Notes under the pieces: model-generated
The model's database searches: none
Told to the model about the DNA's origin: nothing
Seen by the model: only the letters and a program-made list of their open reading frames with translations
Position numbers and translations under genes: made by a program
Source: Microbacterium keratanolyticum
Lineage (GTDB): Bacteria; Actinomycetota; Actinomycetes; Actinomycetales; Microbacteriaceae
Length of the DNA stretch: 64,000 nt
Direction of reading: 5' to 3'
NCBI RefSeq assembly: GCF_016907255.1
Contig: NZ_JAFBBQ010000001.1
Coordinates: 992,001-1,056,000, forward strand
In this document: positions 55,054 through 63,701 of the stretch, piece by piece
How the letters are laid out: each line of letters opens with the position of its first letter
How positions within the stretch are numbered: position 1 is the stretch's first letter

Positions 55054-56055
55054 GTGATCATCGATGCCCACGCGCACATGACCGCTCCCGACAGCTACTA
55101 CGCCTGGAAGGCCTCGCTGCTCGCGGCCCGCGGATCGCACGGCGGCAAACCCCCGGTCATCAGTGACGACGCCCTCATCGAGTCGTACCACGCGCCGCAC
55201 CCGAGCTTCGGGCACGCGTCACACATGCAACACATCGACGGTGCTGGCATCGACGTGCAGCTCATCTCGCCGCGTCCGTTCCACATGATGCACAGTGAGC
55301 GCCCCTCGAAGATCGTCGAGTGGTTCACCGAAGAGACCAACAACATCATCCACCGCACCACCGAGCTCTTCCCGGGACGCTTCAAGGGCGTGGCGGGCAT
55401 GCCGCAGAGCCCGGACCTGACGCCCGAGCAGTGGACCAAGGAGCTGCGCCGTGCCGTGACCGAGCTCGGCTTCGTCGGCGCCATGCTCAACAGCGACCCG
55501 CACGAGGGCACCGAGACGCCGCCGGCACTCGGCGAGCGCTACTGGTACCCGGTGTACGAGGCCCTCTGCGAGCTGGATGTCCCCGTGCTTCTGCACTCGG
55601 CCAGCTGCAAGCCGCCGGCACGCGAGCCCTACAGCCTGCACTTCATCCAGGAGGAGACGGTCGGCGTCTGGAGCCTCATCAACTCGCAGGTGCTGCAGGA
55701 CTTCCCCGACCTCAAGGTCATCGTCTCGCACGGTGGCGGCGCGATCCCCTACCAGGTGGGTCGCTTCCTCCCCTCCGTCGTGCGCACCGGCGTCTCGTAC
55801 CTCGACAAGCTGCGCAAGCTCTACTTCGACTCCTGCCTCTACACGCAGGAGAGCCTGGAGCTGCTCATGAAGGTCGTCGGCACCGACCGCGTGCTCTTCG
55901 GCTCGGAGAAGCCGGGCACCGGCTCGCAGATCGACCCGGAGACGGGCCGCTGGTTCGACGACATCCACCTGCTCATCGACGACATCGAGTGGCTGGATGC
56001 CGACAGCCGCGCCGATGTCCTCGAGAACAACGCCCGCTCGCTTTTCCGCCTCTAA
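55054..56055 (+). CDS. Amidohydrolase family protein, 4-oxalomesaconate hydratase (LigJ)-like
   Basis: A 333-residue metal-dependent TIM-barrel protein. Metal ligands: DAHAHM (5-9 region), a histidine in PVLLHSASC, VIVSHGGGAIPY and a late FGSEKPG aspartate/glutamate region. The group contains LigJ (hydration of 4-oxalomesaconate) and aminocarboxymuconate semialdehyde decarboxylase; the RPFHMMHSERP and GMPQSP features and the ring-cleavage context favour LigJ. It starts with GTG 55054, AAGGAG upstream. First gene of the catabolic operon. Confidence 0.8.
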   Translation: MIIDAHAHMTAPDSYYAWKASLLAARGSHGGKPPVISDDALIESYHAPHPSFGHASHMQHIDGAGIDVQLISPRPFHMMHSERPSKIVEWFTEETNNIIHRTTELFPGRFKGVAGMPQSPDLTPEQWTKELRRAVTELGFVGAMLNSDPHEGTETPPALGERYWYPVYEALCELDVPVLLHSASCKPPAREPYSLHFIQEETVGVWSLINSQVLQDFPDLKVIVSHGGGAIPYQVGRFLPSVVRTGVSYLDKLRKLYFDSCLYTQESLELLMKVVGTDRVLFGSEKPGTGSQIDPETGRWFDDIHLLIDDIEWLDADSRADVLENNARSLFRL

Positions 56056-56085
56056 GCATCCGAAGCATCTGAGAAAGGACCGACC

Positions 56086-57102
56086 ATGACCGAGATCGTC
56101 GCCGGATTCGGCACCTCGCACGGACCGCAGCTCAAGGCCGCACCGCCCGAGGCCTGGGAGACTCGCGGCACGGCAGACCGTCGCAGCAAGGGCCTCAAGT
56201 TCCGCGGAGGCACGTACACCTTCGATGAGCTGCGCGCTGAGCGCGAGGACTTCTCGCACGAGATCACCCACGACGTGATGCAGCGCCGCTGGGACAGCTG
56301 CCAGGGCTCGATGGACGCCGTCGCCGAGTACATCAAGGCGCAGGACGTCGACGTGCTCGTGATCGTCTCCAGCGACCACAAGGAGACCTACGGCGACGAG
56401 TGGCTCGCACCATTCTCGGTGTTCTGGGGCGACGAGGTCGCACACGTGCCGTTCACGCAGGAGCAGCTCGACGAGATGGCCCCGGGCCTCGCCGAAGCCG
56501 CCATGGGCGATGTGCCGGACCACACGATCATGCGTCCGACGCACCGCGCGCTCGGCAAGCACATCATCCAGTCGACGCAGGCCGAGGACTTCGACACCGG
56601 CGCCACCGAGATCATCCCGGCCGGCCGCTACGAGAACTACTCGATCCCGCACGGCTTCGGCTTCATCTACCAGCGCTTCATGGGCGAGGACTCGACCATC
56701 CCCATGGTGCCGATCTTCATCAACACGTTCTGGGAGCCGAACCCGCCGAGCGCCAAGCGCTGCTACGACTTCGGTCGCGCGGTCGGTCGCGCGATCCAGT
56801 CGTTCCCCGGTGACCTTCGCGTGGGCGTCGTCGCCTCCGGTGGCCTCAGCCACTTCGTGATCGACGAGAAGCTCGACACCGAGTTCATCGAAGCGATGAA
56901 GAACCACGATGCCGAGTACCTGTCGTCGGTTCCGGCATCCGAGATGCACTCCGGCGCCTCAGAGCTGCGCAACTGGATCGCCGTCGCCGGCATCGCCGAC
57001 GAGGTGGGCCTGCAGGTCACGAACGTCGACTACGAGCCCTGCTACCGCACGGAAGCCGGCACCGGCAACGCGATGGGCTTCGTCACCTGGGGGCGTGCCT
57101 GA
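56086..57102 (+). CDS. Class III extradiol ring-cleavage dioxygenase (LigB-type)
   Basis: A 338-residue non-haem iron dioxygenase of the LigB/MEMO superfamily. The first iron histidine is in GTSHGPQL (about residue 12) and the second in VSSDHKETYG (about 98); the glutamate ligand is probably in the NTFWEPNPP segment and ASGGLSHFV holds a catalytic histidine. It would open a catechol-type ring such as protocatechuate or gallate. There is no separate small LigA-type subunit gene nearby. AAAGGA precedes the ATG, 30 bases after the LigJ-like gene. Confidence 0.82.
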   Translation: MTEIVAGFGTSHGPQLKAAPPEAWETRGTADRRSKGLKFRGGTYTFDELRAEREDFSHEITHDVMQRRWDSCQGSMDAVAEYIKAQDVDVLVIVSSDHKETYGDEWLAPFSVFWGDEVAHVPFTQEQLDEMAPGLAEAAMGDVPDHTIMRPTHRALGKHIIQSTQAEDFDTGATEIIPAGRYENYSIPHGFGFIYQRFMGEDSTIPMVPIFINTFWEPNPPSAKRCYDFGRAVGRAIQSFPGDLRVGVVASGGLSHFVIDEKLDTEFIEAMKNHDAEYLSSVPASEMHSGASELRNWIAVAGIADEVGLQVTNVDYEPCYRTEAGTGNAMGFVTWGRA

Positions 57103-57103
57103 G

Positions 57104-57772
57104 ATGACTGCAACACCGGCAGAGATCATTGCGGCGCTGCGCGCGCTCGACAGCTGTGCGATCTCGGATGCGCTCGACACTCTGGGCCTTCCGGGAGCCG
57201 TGACGGCTCTGTCACCCATGTGGCCTGTGGGGTCTGTCGTGGCGGGGCGCGTGCGCACCGTCACGGCGGCCCCCAAGGCCGCAGCGGGACCGGCGACGCA
57301 CATCGCCACCCCGCTCGTCGCGATCTCCGAGACCGATGACGTCGTCGTGATCGACAACCACGGACGCACGGATGTCTCGTGCTGGGGTGGCCTGCTCGCC
57401 GAGGCCGCCACCCAGCGCGGCGTCGCCGGCGTCATCGTCGACGGCGCGTGCCGCGACGTGCAGGAGAGCGAGGCGCTCTCACTGCCGCTCTTCGCCCGCC
57501 AGGCCGTGCCTGTCAGTGCGCGCGGTCGCATCGTCCAGCAGGCAATGGACGAGCGCATCCAGATCGCCGGCGTCTCCGTCGCCTCCTTCGACTACGTGAT
57601 CGCCGACGTCAACGGCGTCGTCTTCGTCGCCGCCGACCATGCCGCCCGCGTGATCGAGCTGGCCCAGCGCATCGCTCAGCGCGAGGCGCTCATGGCCGAC
57701 GCCGTGCGCAGCGGCCGCGACGTCAGCGAAGTCATGCACGATTCCCAGTTCCCCACCGTCACCGCGGAGTAA
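57104..57772 (+). CDS. RraA-family protein 1 (4-hydroxy-4-methyl-2-oxoglutarate/4-carboxy-4-hydroxy-2-oxoadipate aldolase-like)
   Basis: A 222-residue RraA-fold protein. Catalytic region: VVIDNHGRTDVSCWGGLLAE followed by GVIVDGACRDVQES, with the conserved arginine-aspartate pair; a later VFVAADHAARV fits the fold. In meta-cleavage pathways this family splits carboxy-hydroxy-oxoadipate into pyruvate and oxaloacetate. The start ATG is two bases after the dioxygenase stop. One of three consecutive paralogues. Confidence 0.8.
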   Translation: MTATPAEIIAALRALDSCAISDALDTLGLPGAVTALSPMWPVGSVVAGRVRTVTAAPKAAAGPATHIATPLVAISETDDVVVIDNHGRTDVSCWGGLLAEAATQRGVAGVIVDGACRDVQESEALSLPLFARQAVPVSARGRIVQQAMDERIQIAGVSVASFDYVIADVNGVVFVAADHAARVIELAQRIAQREALMADAVRSGRDVSEVMHDSQFPTVTAE

Positions 57773-57780
57773 GCATCACC

Positions 57781-58434
57781 ATGAACGACACCCTGCTCGA
57801 GCGCTTCGGCGCCCTCGGCACCGCCACCGTCTCCGACGCCCTCGACAAGCACGGCCGCCCCGGCAGCCTGCTCGGCATCGCCCCGCTCGCCGACGACCAG
57901 CACATGGTCGGACGCGCCTTCACCGTCCGCTACGTGAGCGCGCAGGTTCCGGCGGGCACGGTCGGCGACTTCATCGACCAGGTCGAGCCGGGCCAGGTCG
58001 TCGTCCTCGACAACGACGGCCGCGTCGACTGCACCGTGTGGGGAGACATCCTCACCGCCGTCGCCCACCACCGCGGGATCGCCGGCACCGTTATCGAGGG
58101 CGTCTGCCGCGATACGCACCGCGCCCTCTCGGTCGGTTACCCGATCTTCAGCCGCGGACGCTTCATGCGCACCGGCAAAGACCGCGTCGAGGTCGCAGAA
58201 GAGCAGGGCCCCGTCACGATCGGCGGCGTCACTGTTCGCCCCGGTGACATTCTCCTCGGCGACTCCGACGGCGTCGTCGCGATCCCGCAGGACCTTGAGA
58301 ACGAGATCCTTGAGACCGCGGAGATGATCCACGCCCGCGAGGAGTCGATCGTCGAGGCCGCGCTGAACGGCGCGACGATTGCCGAGGCACGCGCACAGTT
58401 CGGCTACCACGACCTGCAGCGGGCCGACGCATGA
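57781..58434 (+). CDS. RraA-family protein 2
   Basis: A 217-residue paralogue of its neighbours. VVLDNDGRVDCTVWGDILTA and GTVIEGVCRDTHRA hold the active-site arginine and aspartate; the usual IDG is IEG here. DGVVAIPQDLENEIL near the end fits a typical RraA C-terminus. It begins eight bases after the first paralogue and overlaps the third by four bases (ATGA). It may have a different substrate or form hetero-oligomers; neither can be told from sequence. Confidence 0.8.
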   Translation: MNDTLLERFGALGTATVSDALDKHGRPGSLLGIAPLADDQHMVGRAFTVRYVSAQVPAGTVGDFIDQVEPGQVVVLDNDGRVDCTVWGDILTAVAHHRGIAGTVIEGVCRDTHRALSVGYPIFSRGRFMRTGKDRVEVAEEQGPVTIGGVTVRPGDILLGDSDGVVAIPQDLENEILETAEMIHAREESIVEAALNGATIAEARAQFGYHDLQRADA

Positions 58435-59099
58435 GCGAGGTCAGCATCCAGAACGAGGTCGACGAGCTTCTCCGCCTCGGCAGTGCAACGCTCTACGAGG
58501 CATCCGGCCTGGACTGCTTCCTCGACGCCGCCTTCCGCCCCTCCTGGGAGGGCGCGACCATCGTCGGACGGGCGTTCCCCGTCTCGGCGCAGATCGGCGA
58601 CAACCTGGCCCTCCACCACGGCATCGCCGAGGCCGGCGAGGGCGATGTGCTCATCGTCGACGGCGGCGGGGCGCGCTTCGGCTACTGGGGCGAGGTCATG
58701 ACCGTGGCAGCGCAGGCCCGGGGCATCCGCGGTCTCATCATCGACGGCGGCGTCCGTGACACCGCGCAGATGGCCGCCCTGGACTTTCCCGCTTTCAGCA
58801 CGTCGATCTCGATCCGGGGCACCATCAAGCAGTGGCCGGGAACCGTCGGCCTGCCGGTGACGCTCCGCGGCCGTGTGATCCGCCGCGGTGACATCGTCGT
58901 CGCGGACCGCGACGGCGTCGCCATCTTCCCCGCTCGCGCCTACGGCCGCGTCCTCGACGCCGCCCGCCAGCGCGCCGAGAAGGAAGAGGTCTACATGGAG
59001 CGTCTGCGAGGCGGCGAGACCACTCTCGACGCCTACGGCTTCCGCCACCTCGGTGAGCCGCTGCGCGACACAGACGAAGTGGAGGCGATCGCACGATGA
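58431..59099 (+). CDS. RraA-family protein 3 (LigK/HMG aldolase-like)
   Basis: A 222-residue RraA-fold protein. Of the three copies it is closest to the form of characterised CHA/HMG aldolases: VLIVDGGGARFGYWGEVMT, GLIIDGGVRDTAQMAAL, then VVADRDGVAIFPARAYGRVL and a long charged C-terminal helix. Its ATG overlaps the stop of the second copy, and its own stop overlaps the monooxygenase start (ATGA). Confidence 0.82.
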   Translation: MSEVSIQNEVDELLRLGSATLYEASGLDCFLDAAFRPSWEGATIVGRAFPVSAQIGDNLALHHGIAEAGEGDVLIVDGGGARFGYWGEVMTVAAQARGIRGLIIDGGVRDTAQMAALDFPAFSTSISIRGTIKQWPGTVGLPVTLRGRVIRRGDIVVADRDGVAIFPARAYGRVLDAARQRAEKEEVYMERLRGGETTLDAYGFRHLGEPLRDTDEVEAIAR

Positions 59100-60760
59100 C
59101 CGCCACAGCGTACGACGCCGACGTCCTCATCGTCGGCGCGGGCCCGGTCGGGCTCGTCGCCGCACTCGACCTCAGCGCCCGCGGCATCTCGACGATCGTG
59201 GTCGAGGAGCGTGAGTTCCTCGAGCCGCCGAACGTGAAGTGCAACCACGTCGCATCGCGCACCATGGAGGCCTTCCGCCGTCTCGGCCTCGCCGCGGAGG
59301 TACGGGCATCCGGTCTCCCGAGCGATTACCCGCAGGATGTCGCCTTCCGCACGTCGCTCACGGGCCCTGAGCTCTCGCGCATCCCGATCCCGGCGAGCGG
59401 CGAGCGCTACACCTCGACGGTGGGCCCGGACACGACGTGGCAGACGCCCGAACCGCCGCAGCGGATCAATCAGACCTTCCTCGAGCCGATTCTCGCCCGT
59501 CACGCGGCGGCGGCACCCGGGGTGACGCTGCTGAACCGCACGAGCTTCGTGTCGGTGTCGCAGGACGCGGACTCCGCGGCCATCGTCGTGACCGACCTCG
59601 ACGGCACGAACGAGCGCACCCTGCGCGGGCGCTACGTGATCGGCGCGGACGGCGGACGCTCGCAGGTCCGCAAGCAGATCGGCTCGAAGCTCAGCGGCGA
59701 TCCGGTGCTGCAGAACGTGCAATCCACCTGCATCCGCTCCGCCGAGCTGTACGGCCTGATGTCCGCCGCCGAGCCGCGCGCCTGGGGCTACTACACCTCG
59801 AACCCGCGCCGTTCCGGTCACGTCTATGCGATCGACGGCAAAGAGGTGTTCCTCGTGCACACCTACCTCTCGCCGGAGGAGGCCGAGAACGACTCGGTTG
59901 ATCGGGATGCCGCGATCCGGGCGATCCTCGGCGTCGACGCCGACTTCTCCTACGAGGTGATCTCGAAGGAGGACTGGGTCGCACGTCGTCTGCTCGCCGA
60001 CCGCTTCCGCAAGGACCGCGTCTTCATCGCCGGCGACGCCACCCACCTGTGGGTGCCGTTCGCGGGCTTCGGCATGAACGCGGGCATCGCGGATGTGCTG
60101 AACCTCACCTGGCTGCTCGGCGCGCACCTCAATGGCTGGGCGGATGCCTCGATCCTCGACGCGTACGAGGCCGAGCGTCGCCCGATCACCGAGCAGGTCT
60201 CGCACTTCGCGATGAACCACCAGCAGAAGCTCGCGAAGCCCTCACTGCCGGAGAACCTGGAAGAGGACTCCCCCGAGGGCGCGGCCGCGCGCCGCGCCTA
60301 CGGCGAGGCCATGTACGCGCTCAACGTGCCGCAGTTCGCCGCGCAGGGCCTCAACTACGGCTACGCGTACAACGACTCGCCGATCATCGCGTACGACGGG
60401 GTGGAAGCGCCGGGCTACTCGATGGGCGAGTACACGCCGTCGACGGTTCCCGGATGCCGGGCACCGCACTTCGTGCTCGCGGACGGCACCTCGGTGTACG
60501 ACCAGTTCACGGCAGGGTACACGGCCATCGCGACCCCGGGAGCCGACACGGAGGCGCTGGTGGCGACGGCTGCTGAGCGGGGCATCCCGTTCCGCGTCAT
60601 CGAGGTCGAGCCCTCGCTGCTGCCCGAGGCCTACACGCAGCCGATCACGATCGTGCGCCAGGACCAGCAGGTCGCCTGGCGCGGAGTCGGCGCGGATGCC
60701 GCTGAAGCCGCCGAACTCTGGGAGCTGCTGCGCGGCGCGCGCGTCGCGGTCTCTGCCTGA
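59096..60760 (+). CDS. FAD-dependent aromatic monooxygenase (PheA/TfdB/MhpA-type)
   Basis: A 554-residue class A flavoprotein hydroxylase. FAD motifs: VLIVGAGPVGLVAALDLSAR (about 11-30), the DG motif VIGADGGRSQVR and the GD motif VFIAGDATHLWVPFAGFGMN. A thioredoxin-like C-terminal domain is present. It hydroxylates an aromatic ring at the expense of NAD(P)H, most likely preparing the substrate for the dioxygenase in the same operon. It is the last gene of the operon, followed by a strong palindrome. Confidence 0.88.
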   Translation: MTATAYDADVLIVGAGPVGLVAALDLSARGISTIVVEEREFLEPPNVKCNHVASRTMEAFRRLGLAAEVRASGLPSDYPQDVAFRTSLTGPELSRIPIPASGERYTSTVGPDTTWQTPEPPQRINQTFLEPILARHAAAAPGVTLLNRTSFVSVSQDADSAAIVVTDLDGTNERTLRGRYVIGADGGRSQVRKQIGSKLSGDPVLQNVQSTCIRSAELYGLMSAAEPRAWGYYTSNPRRSGHVYAIDGKEVFLVHTYLSPEEAENDSVDRDAAIRAILGVDADFSYEVISKEDWVARRLLADRFRKDRVFIAGDATHLWVPFAGFGMNAGIADVLNLTWLLGAHLNGWADASILDAYEAERRPITEQVSHFAMNHQQKLAKPSLPENLEEDSPEGAAARRAYGEAMYALNVPQFAAQGLNYGYAYNDSPIIAYDGVEAPGYSMGEYTPSTVPGCRAPHFVLADGTSVYDQFTAGYTAIATPGADTEALVATAAERGIPFRVIEVEPSLLPEAYTQPITIVRQDQQVAWRGVGADAAEAAELWELLRGARVAVSA

Positions 60761-60772
60761 CGAGGCGTACAC

Positions 60773-60858
60773 AACTCCTCCAGAAACAGCACCACAGCGA
60801 AGGGTGCCCGCGGAATTCCGCGGGCACCCTTCGTGCGTCTCTCCGTTGTGGAGGAGTT
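60773..60858. repeat. Nested inverted repeats after the monooxygenase gene
   Basis: Outer 10-bp arms AACTCCTCCA (60773-60782) and TGGAGGAGTT (60849-60858) enclose a perfect 34-bp palindrome (60799-60832, starting GAAGGGTGCCCGCGGAA). The outer left part with GAAACAGCACCACAGC resembles the element at 54814. No T-run follows, but the palindrome probably ends transcription of the ring-cleavage operon. Confidence 0.7.
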
Positions 60859-60866
60859 ATGAACGC

Positions 60867-60902
60867 AGAAGGGGCGAGCCTCCCCCGAAGCTCGCCCCTT
60901 CT
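60867..60902. terminator. Terminator at the end of the second aldehyde dehydrogenase gene
   Basis: Perfect 13-bp arms AGAAGGGGCGAGC and GCTCGCCCCTTCT with a 10-base loop, 17 bases past the stop of the minus-strand gene; TTCTGTGTT flanks it on the plus side. Confidence 0.7.
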
Positions 60903-60919
60903 GTGTTCGTCCGCGCAGA

Positions 60920-62308
60920 TCAGCGGCGGATGACCTTGGTGGCCGCCATGGCCTTGAGACCTTCGACACCGAACTCGAGGCCGTAGCCCGACGCCTTGGT
61001 GCCGCCGAAGGGAATGGAGGGGTCGACGCCGCCGTGCTGGTTGATCCAGACCGTGCCGGCCTCCAGACGCGCGGCCACCTCGACGGCGGCATCCGCATCC
61101 GGACCCCAGACCGAGGCGCCCAGCCCCTGCTCGAGACCGTTCGCTCGACGCACCGCATCGTCGACATCGCTGTACTTGATGACGGGCAGAACCGGACCGA
61201 ACTGCTCCTCATCGACGATCGCAGCGCCGTCTTCGACGTCGGCGATGATCGTCGGACGGTAGAACAGCGGACCGAGGTCGGCGGCAGGCTCCCCGCCCGC
61301 GGCGATGCGCGCACCGCGCTCGCGAGCGTCGTCGACGAGACGGGAGACGATCGCGAACTGGTCGGGGTTCTGCACCGGTCCGAGGCGGTTGGTCTTGTCG
61401 TGACCTGAGCCCATGGGCGCGGCGTCGGCCCGCGCTGCGAGGGCGGCGACCATCGGCTCGTACACCGACTCGTGCACGTAGACCCGCTTCAGTGCGGCGC
61501 ACACCTGCCCCGTGTTCATGAACGCGCCCCAGAAGAGCTTGTCGGCGATGGCGTCGACATCGGTGCCCGGCAGGACGATTCCGGCGTCGTTGCCGCCGAG
61601 TTCCAGGGTGAGGCGTGCGAGGTTGTTCGCCGAGCTCTCGACGATGCGGCGGCCGGTCGCGGTCGATCCCGTGAACACGATCTTCGCGATGTCGGGGTGT
61701 GCGGCGAGCGCAGCACCCACCTCACGGTCGCCGGAGATCGCCGTGATGACGCCCTCGGGCAGGTGCCGGCGGAAGATCTCGACGAGGGCGAGCACGCTCA
61801 GCGGTGTGTACTCGGACGGCTTGATGACGACGGTGTTGCCCATGCGCAGTGCGGGGGCGATGTGCCAGACGCCGATCATGACTGGGAAGTTCCATGGACC
61901 GATGGAAGCCACGACGCCGAGCGGCACATAGTGCAGCTCGGAACGGGAGTCACCGTCCTGCGCGAGCACCTGCGGTTCCAACGCGATATCGGCCGCGGCG
62001 CGCAGCCAGTGCGCGGCGCCGTGGGCCTCGCCTTCGCCGCCGACCTTGCCCTGTTCGTGGGTGATGATCTCGCCGAGCTCCACCGCACTCGCATCGATGT
62101 CGTCGGCGATCAGGCGCAGCAGGCGCGAGCGCTCCGCGTGGCCGAGCGCGGCCCATGCGGGCTGTGCAGCCTGCGCTGCGGCGACGGCGGCGTTGAGTTC
62201 CTCGACGGTCTGGATCGGCGCGTGGCCGATGACCTCTCGGGTCGCGGCGTCGAGGATCGGACGCCCGCGATCGGCATCGACCGAGACGGATGACAGGAGT
62301 GCGTTCAT
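60920..62308 (-). CDS. Aldehyde dehydrogenase family protein
   Basis: A 462-residue NAD(P)-dependent dehydrogenase. VVASIGPWNFPVMIGVWHIAPAL and VFTGSTATGRRIVESS form the cofactor site, LTLELGGNDAGIV holds the general base and NTGQVCAALKRVYV the nucleophilic cysteine. The closest functional guess is a succinate-semialdehyde/general aliphatic-aromatic aldehyde dehydrogenase. It has an upstream copy of ATTCAATATAGTCAATTA (62362-62379), shared with the regulator and TPP-enzyme promoters, so it belongs to that regulon. Confidence 0.9.
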   Translation of the reverse strand: MNALLSSVSVDADRGRPILDAATREVIGHAPIQTVEELNAAVAAAQAAQPAWAALGHAERSRLLRLIADDIDASAVELGEIITHEQGKVGGEGEAHGAAHWLRAAADIALEPQVLAQDGDSRSELHYVPLGVVASIGPWNFPVMIGVWHIAPALRMGNTVVIKPSEYTPLSVLALVEIFRRHLPEGVITAISGDREVGAALAAHPDIAKIVFTGSTATGRRIVESSANNLARLTLELGGNDAGIVLPGTDVDAIADKLFWGAFMNTGQVCAALKRVYVHESVYEPMVAALAARADAAPMGSGHDKTNRLGPVQNPDQFAIVSRLVDDARERGARIAAGGEPAADLGPLFYRPTIIADVEDGAAIVDEEQFGPVLPVIKYSDVDDAVRRANGLEQGLGASVWGPDADAAVEVAARLEAGTVWINQHGGVDPSIPFGGTKASGYGLEFGVEGLKAMAATKVIRR

Positions 62309-62361
62309 GGGATTCCCTCCGCAGGCGTGGGCTCGGCATCAGCGCCGGCCAGATCACATCA

Positions 62362-62379
62362 ATTCAATATAGTCAATTA
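62362..62379. promoter_or_regulatory. Shared 18-bp motif, copy 1
   Basis: ATTCAATATAGTCAATTA, identical to 63706-63723. It lies 54 bases upstream of the aldehyde dehydrogenase start in a strikingly AT-rich patch. Read on the minus strand it begins TAATTGACTATATTGAAT, so it may also include a -35 (TTGACT). Confidence 0.65.
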
Positions 62380-62417
62380 TTCGGCAGTGCTCTACCGCGA
62401 GCGAGCGGATGCTGCGC

Positions 62418-63599
62418 TCAGCGCAGGCCGGCCAGCGTCGCGATGCGCAGCGCCGTGTGCAGCTCTCGCCGCACCGCCCCGTCAGAGAGGTCGACCTCGG
62501 CGATCGCGCGCACGCGATCCAGGCGGTAGTAGAGCGTGCTGCGGTGCACGTGCAGCTGCTGCGCCGTGCGCTGTGCATCACAGCCGTAGTCGAGATACGC
62601 CTCCAGCGTCTGGGCGAGATCCGGACCCGACTGCGCCGTCAGCAGACGCTGCAGAGAGACCGGAAGGTCCCCGACGGCAAGATCCGCGAGCGGCAGCTGC
62701 AGCAGCATCCGATCCAGGCCCAGCTCATCCCAGAGCGCCACGCCCGCGTGCGCGGGATCGACCACCGCACCGCGCGCCGCGATCCGTGCCTCCCGCAGCG
62801 AGCGATACGCGTCCGTGAGCGGCGCATGCGCCCCTCCGACACCCGCGCGCAGCCCCGAGAACGCCTGGACCTCGAGCAGCGCACCGAGCTTGCTCGCGTC
62901 GATCTCGTAGGGCACGACGAGCACGGCCTCACCCTCGATGACCGCACCGACAGCCTTGAGCGACGGAAAGACGGGGATCATGACGAGCGCGCGATCGAGC
63001 ACGAGGCGCATGGTCGCGGCGCTCGACTCCGCGACGGACGGCGGCTGGATGGAGATGACCGTGTAGTGCGGCACGGGTGCGATGAGCGCCGCGGTGAGCA
63101 GCTCATCCGCGGCGCGGGCACGCTGCCCCTCATCCCCCGTGAGCAGTCCCGTCACGAGGCGCAGGCTGCGGTCCTCGTCCTCGCGGATTCCGAGCGCCAT
63201 GGCGGCCAGGATCACACCGATCTGCACCCGCCCCTCACGGGTCGCGTCATTGTCGAGCACGGCGTCCTCATCGACATCCGGGTGCAGCAGATCCTCCGGA
63301 ATCGTCGAGGAGATGTATCCGACGAGGTGGCCCTCATGGCGCACGGGTGCGACCTGACGGGCCTGACCGCCGTTGATCGGAGGGATGCGCACCGGACCCT
63401 CGGCATAGCCGACGCGGTACTTGCGGATGGACTCCTTCGCACGCGAGGAGCCCTTGTGCGACAGGATGATCGCGAGCCGGGCGTGGTCGACGTCGCGATC
63501 ATGCACGCTGAAGGCGACGACGTTGAGATCGACGTCGAAAACGATGATCGGCCGCCCCAGTTGGTCGGCGTAGGCCTGAACATGCCCTTCGAGATTCAT
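62418..63599 (-). CDS. PucR/CdaR-type transcriptional regulator
   Basis: A 393-residue regulator. The C-terminal PucR helix-turn-helix is DAQRTAQQLHVHRSTLYYRL (about 352-371), preceded by a GGDEF-like/CdaR middle domain and an N-terminal sensor region (residues 1-130, IIVFDVDLNVVAFSVHD). This group usually activates catabolic genes in response to their substrate. Its upstream region contains the shared 18-bp motif and separates it from the divergent TPP enzyme. Confidence 0.88.
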   Translation of the reverse strand: MNLEGHVQAYADQLGRPIIVFDVDLNVVAFSVHDRDVDHARLAIILSHKGSSRAKESIRKYRVGYAEGPVRIPPINGGQARQVAPVRHEGHLVGYISSTIPEDLLHPDVDEDAVLDNDATREGRVQIGVILAAMALGIREDEDRSLRLVTGLLTGDEGQRARAADELLTAALIAPVPHYTVISIQPPSVAESSAATMRLVLDRALVMIPVFPSLKAVGAVIEGEAVLVVPYEIDASKLGALLEVQAFSGLRAGVGGAHAPLTDAYRSLREARIAARGAVVDPAHAGVALWDELGLDRMLLQLPLADLAVGDLPVSLQRLLTAQSGPDLAQTLEAYLDYGCDAQRTAQQLHVHRSTLYYRLDRVRAIAEVDLSDGAVRRELHTALRIATLAGLR

Positions 63600-63701
63600 C
63601 GATCACACCTCTCTATGACGCGCCGGCGCATCGGACTCCAGTCTAACGGCGGCCTCATCGCCGCCCGTTCCGCTGCGGTTGCACCCACGTCGCGCATCGG
63701 T

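Noticed and set aside
55219..56949. A 576-codon minus-strand frame opposite the LigJ-like and LigB-type genes
   Set aside because: Shadow of two well-supported genes; composition dominated by valine, glutamate and arginine without motifs.
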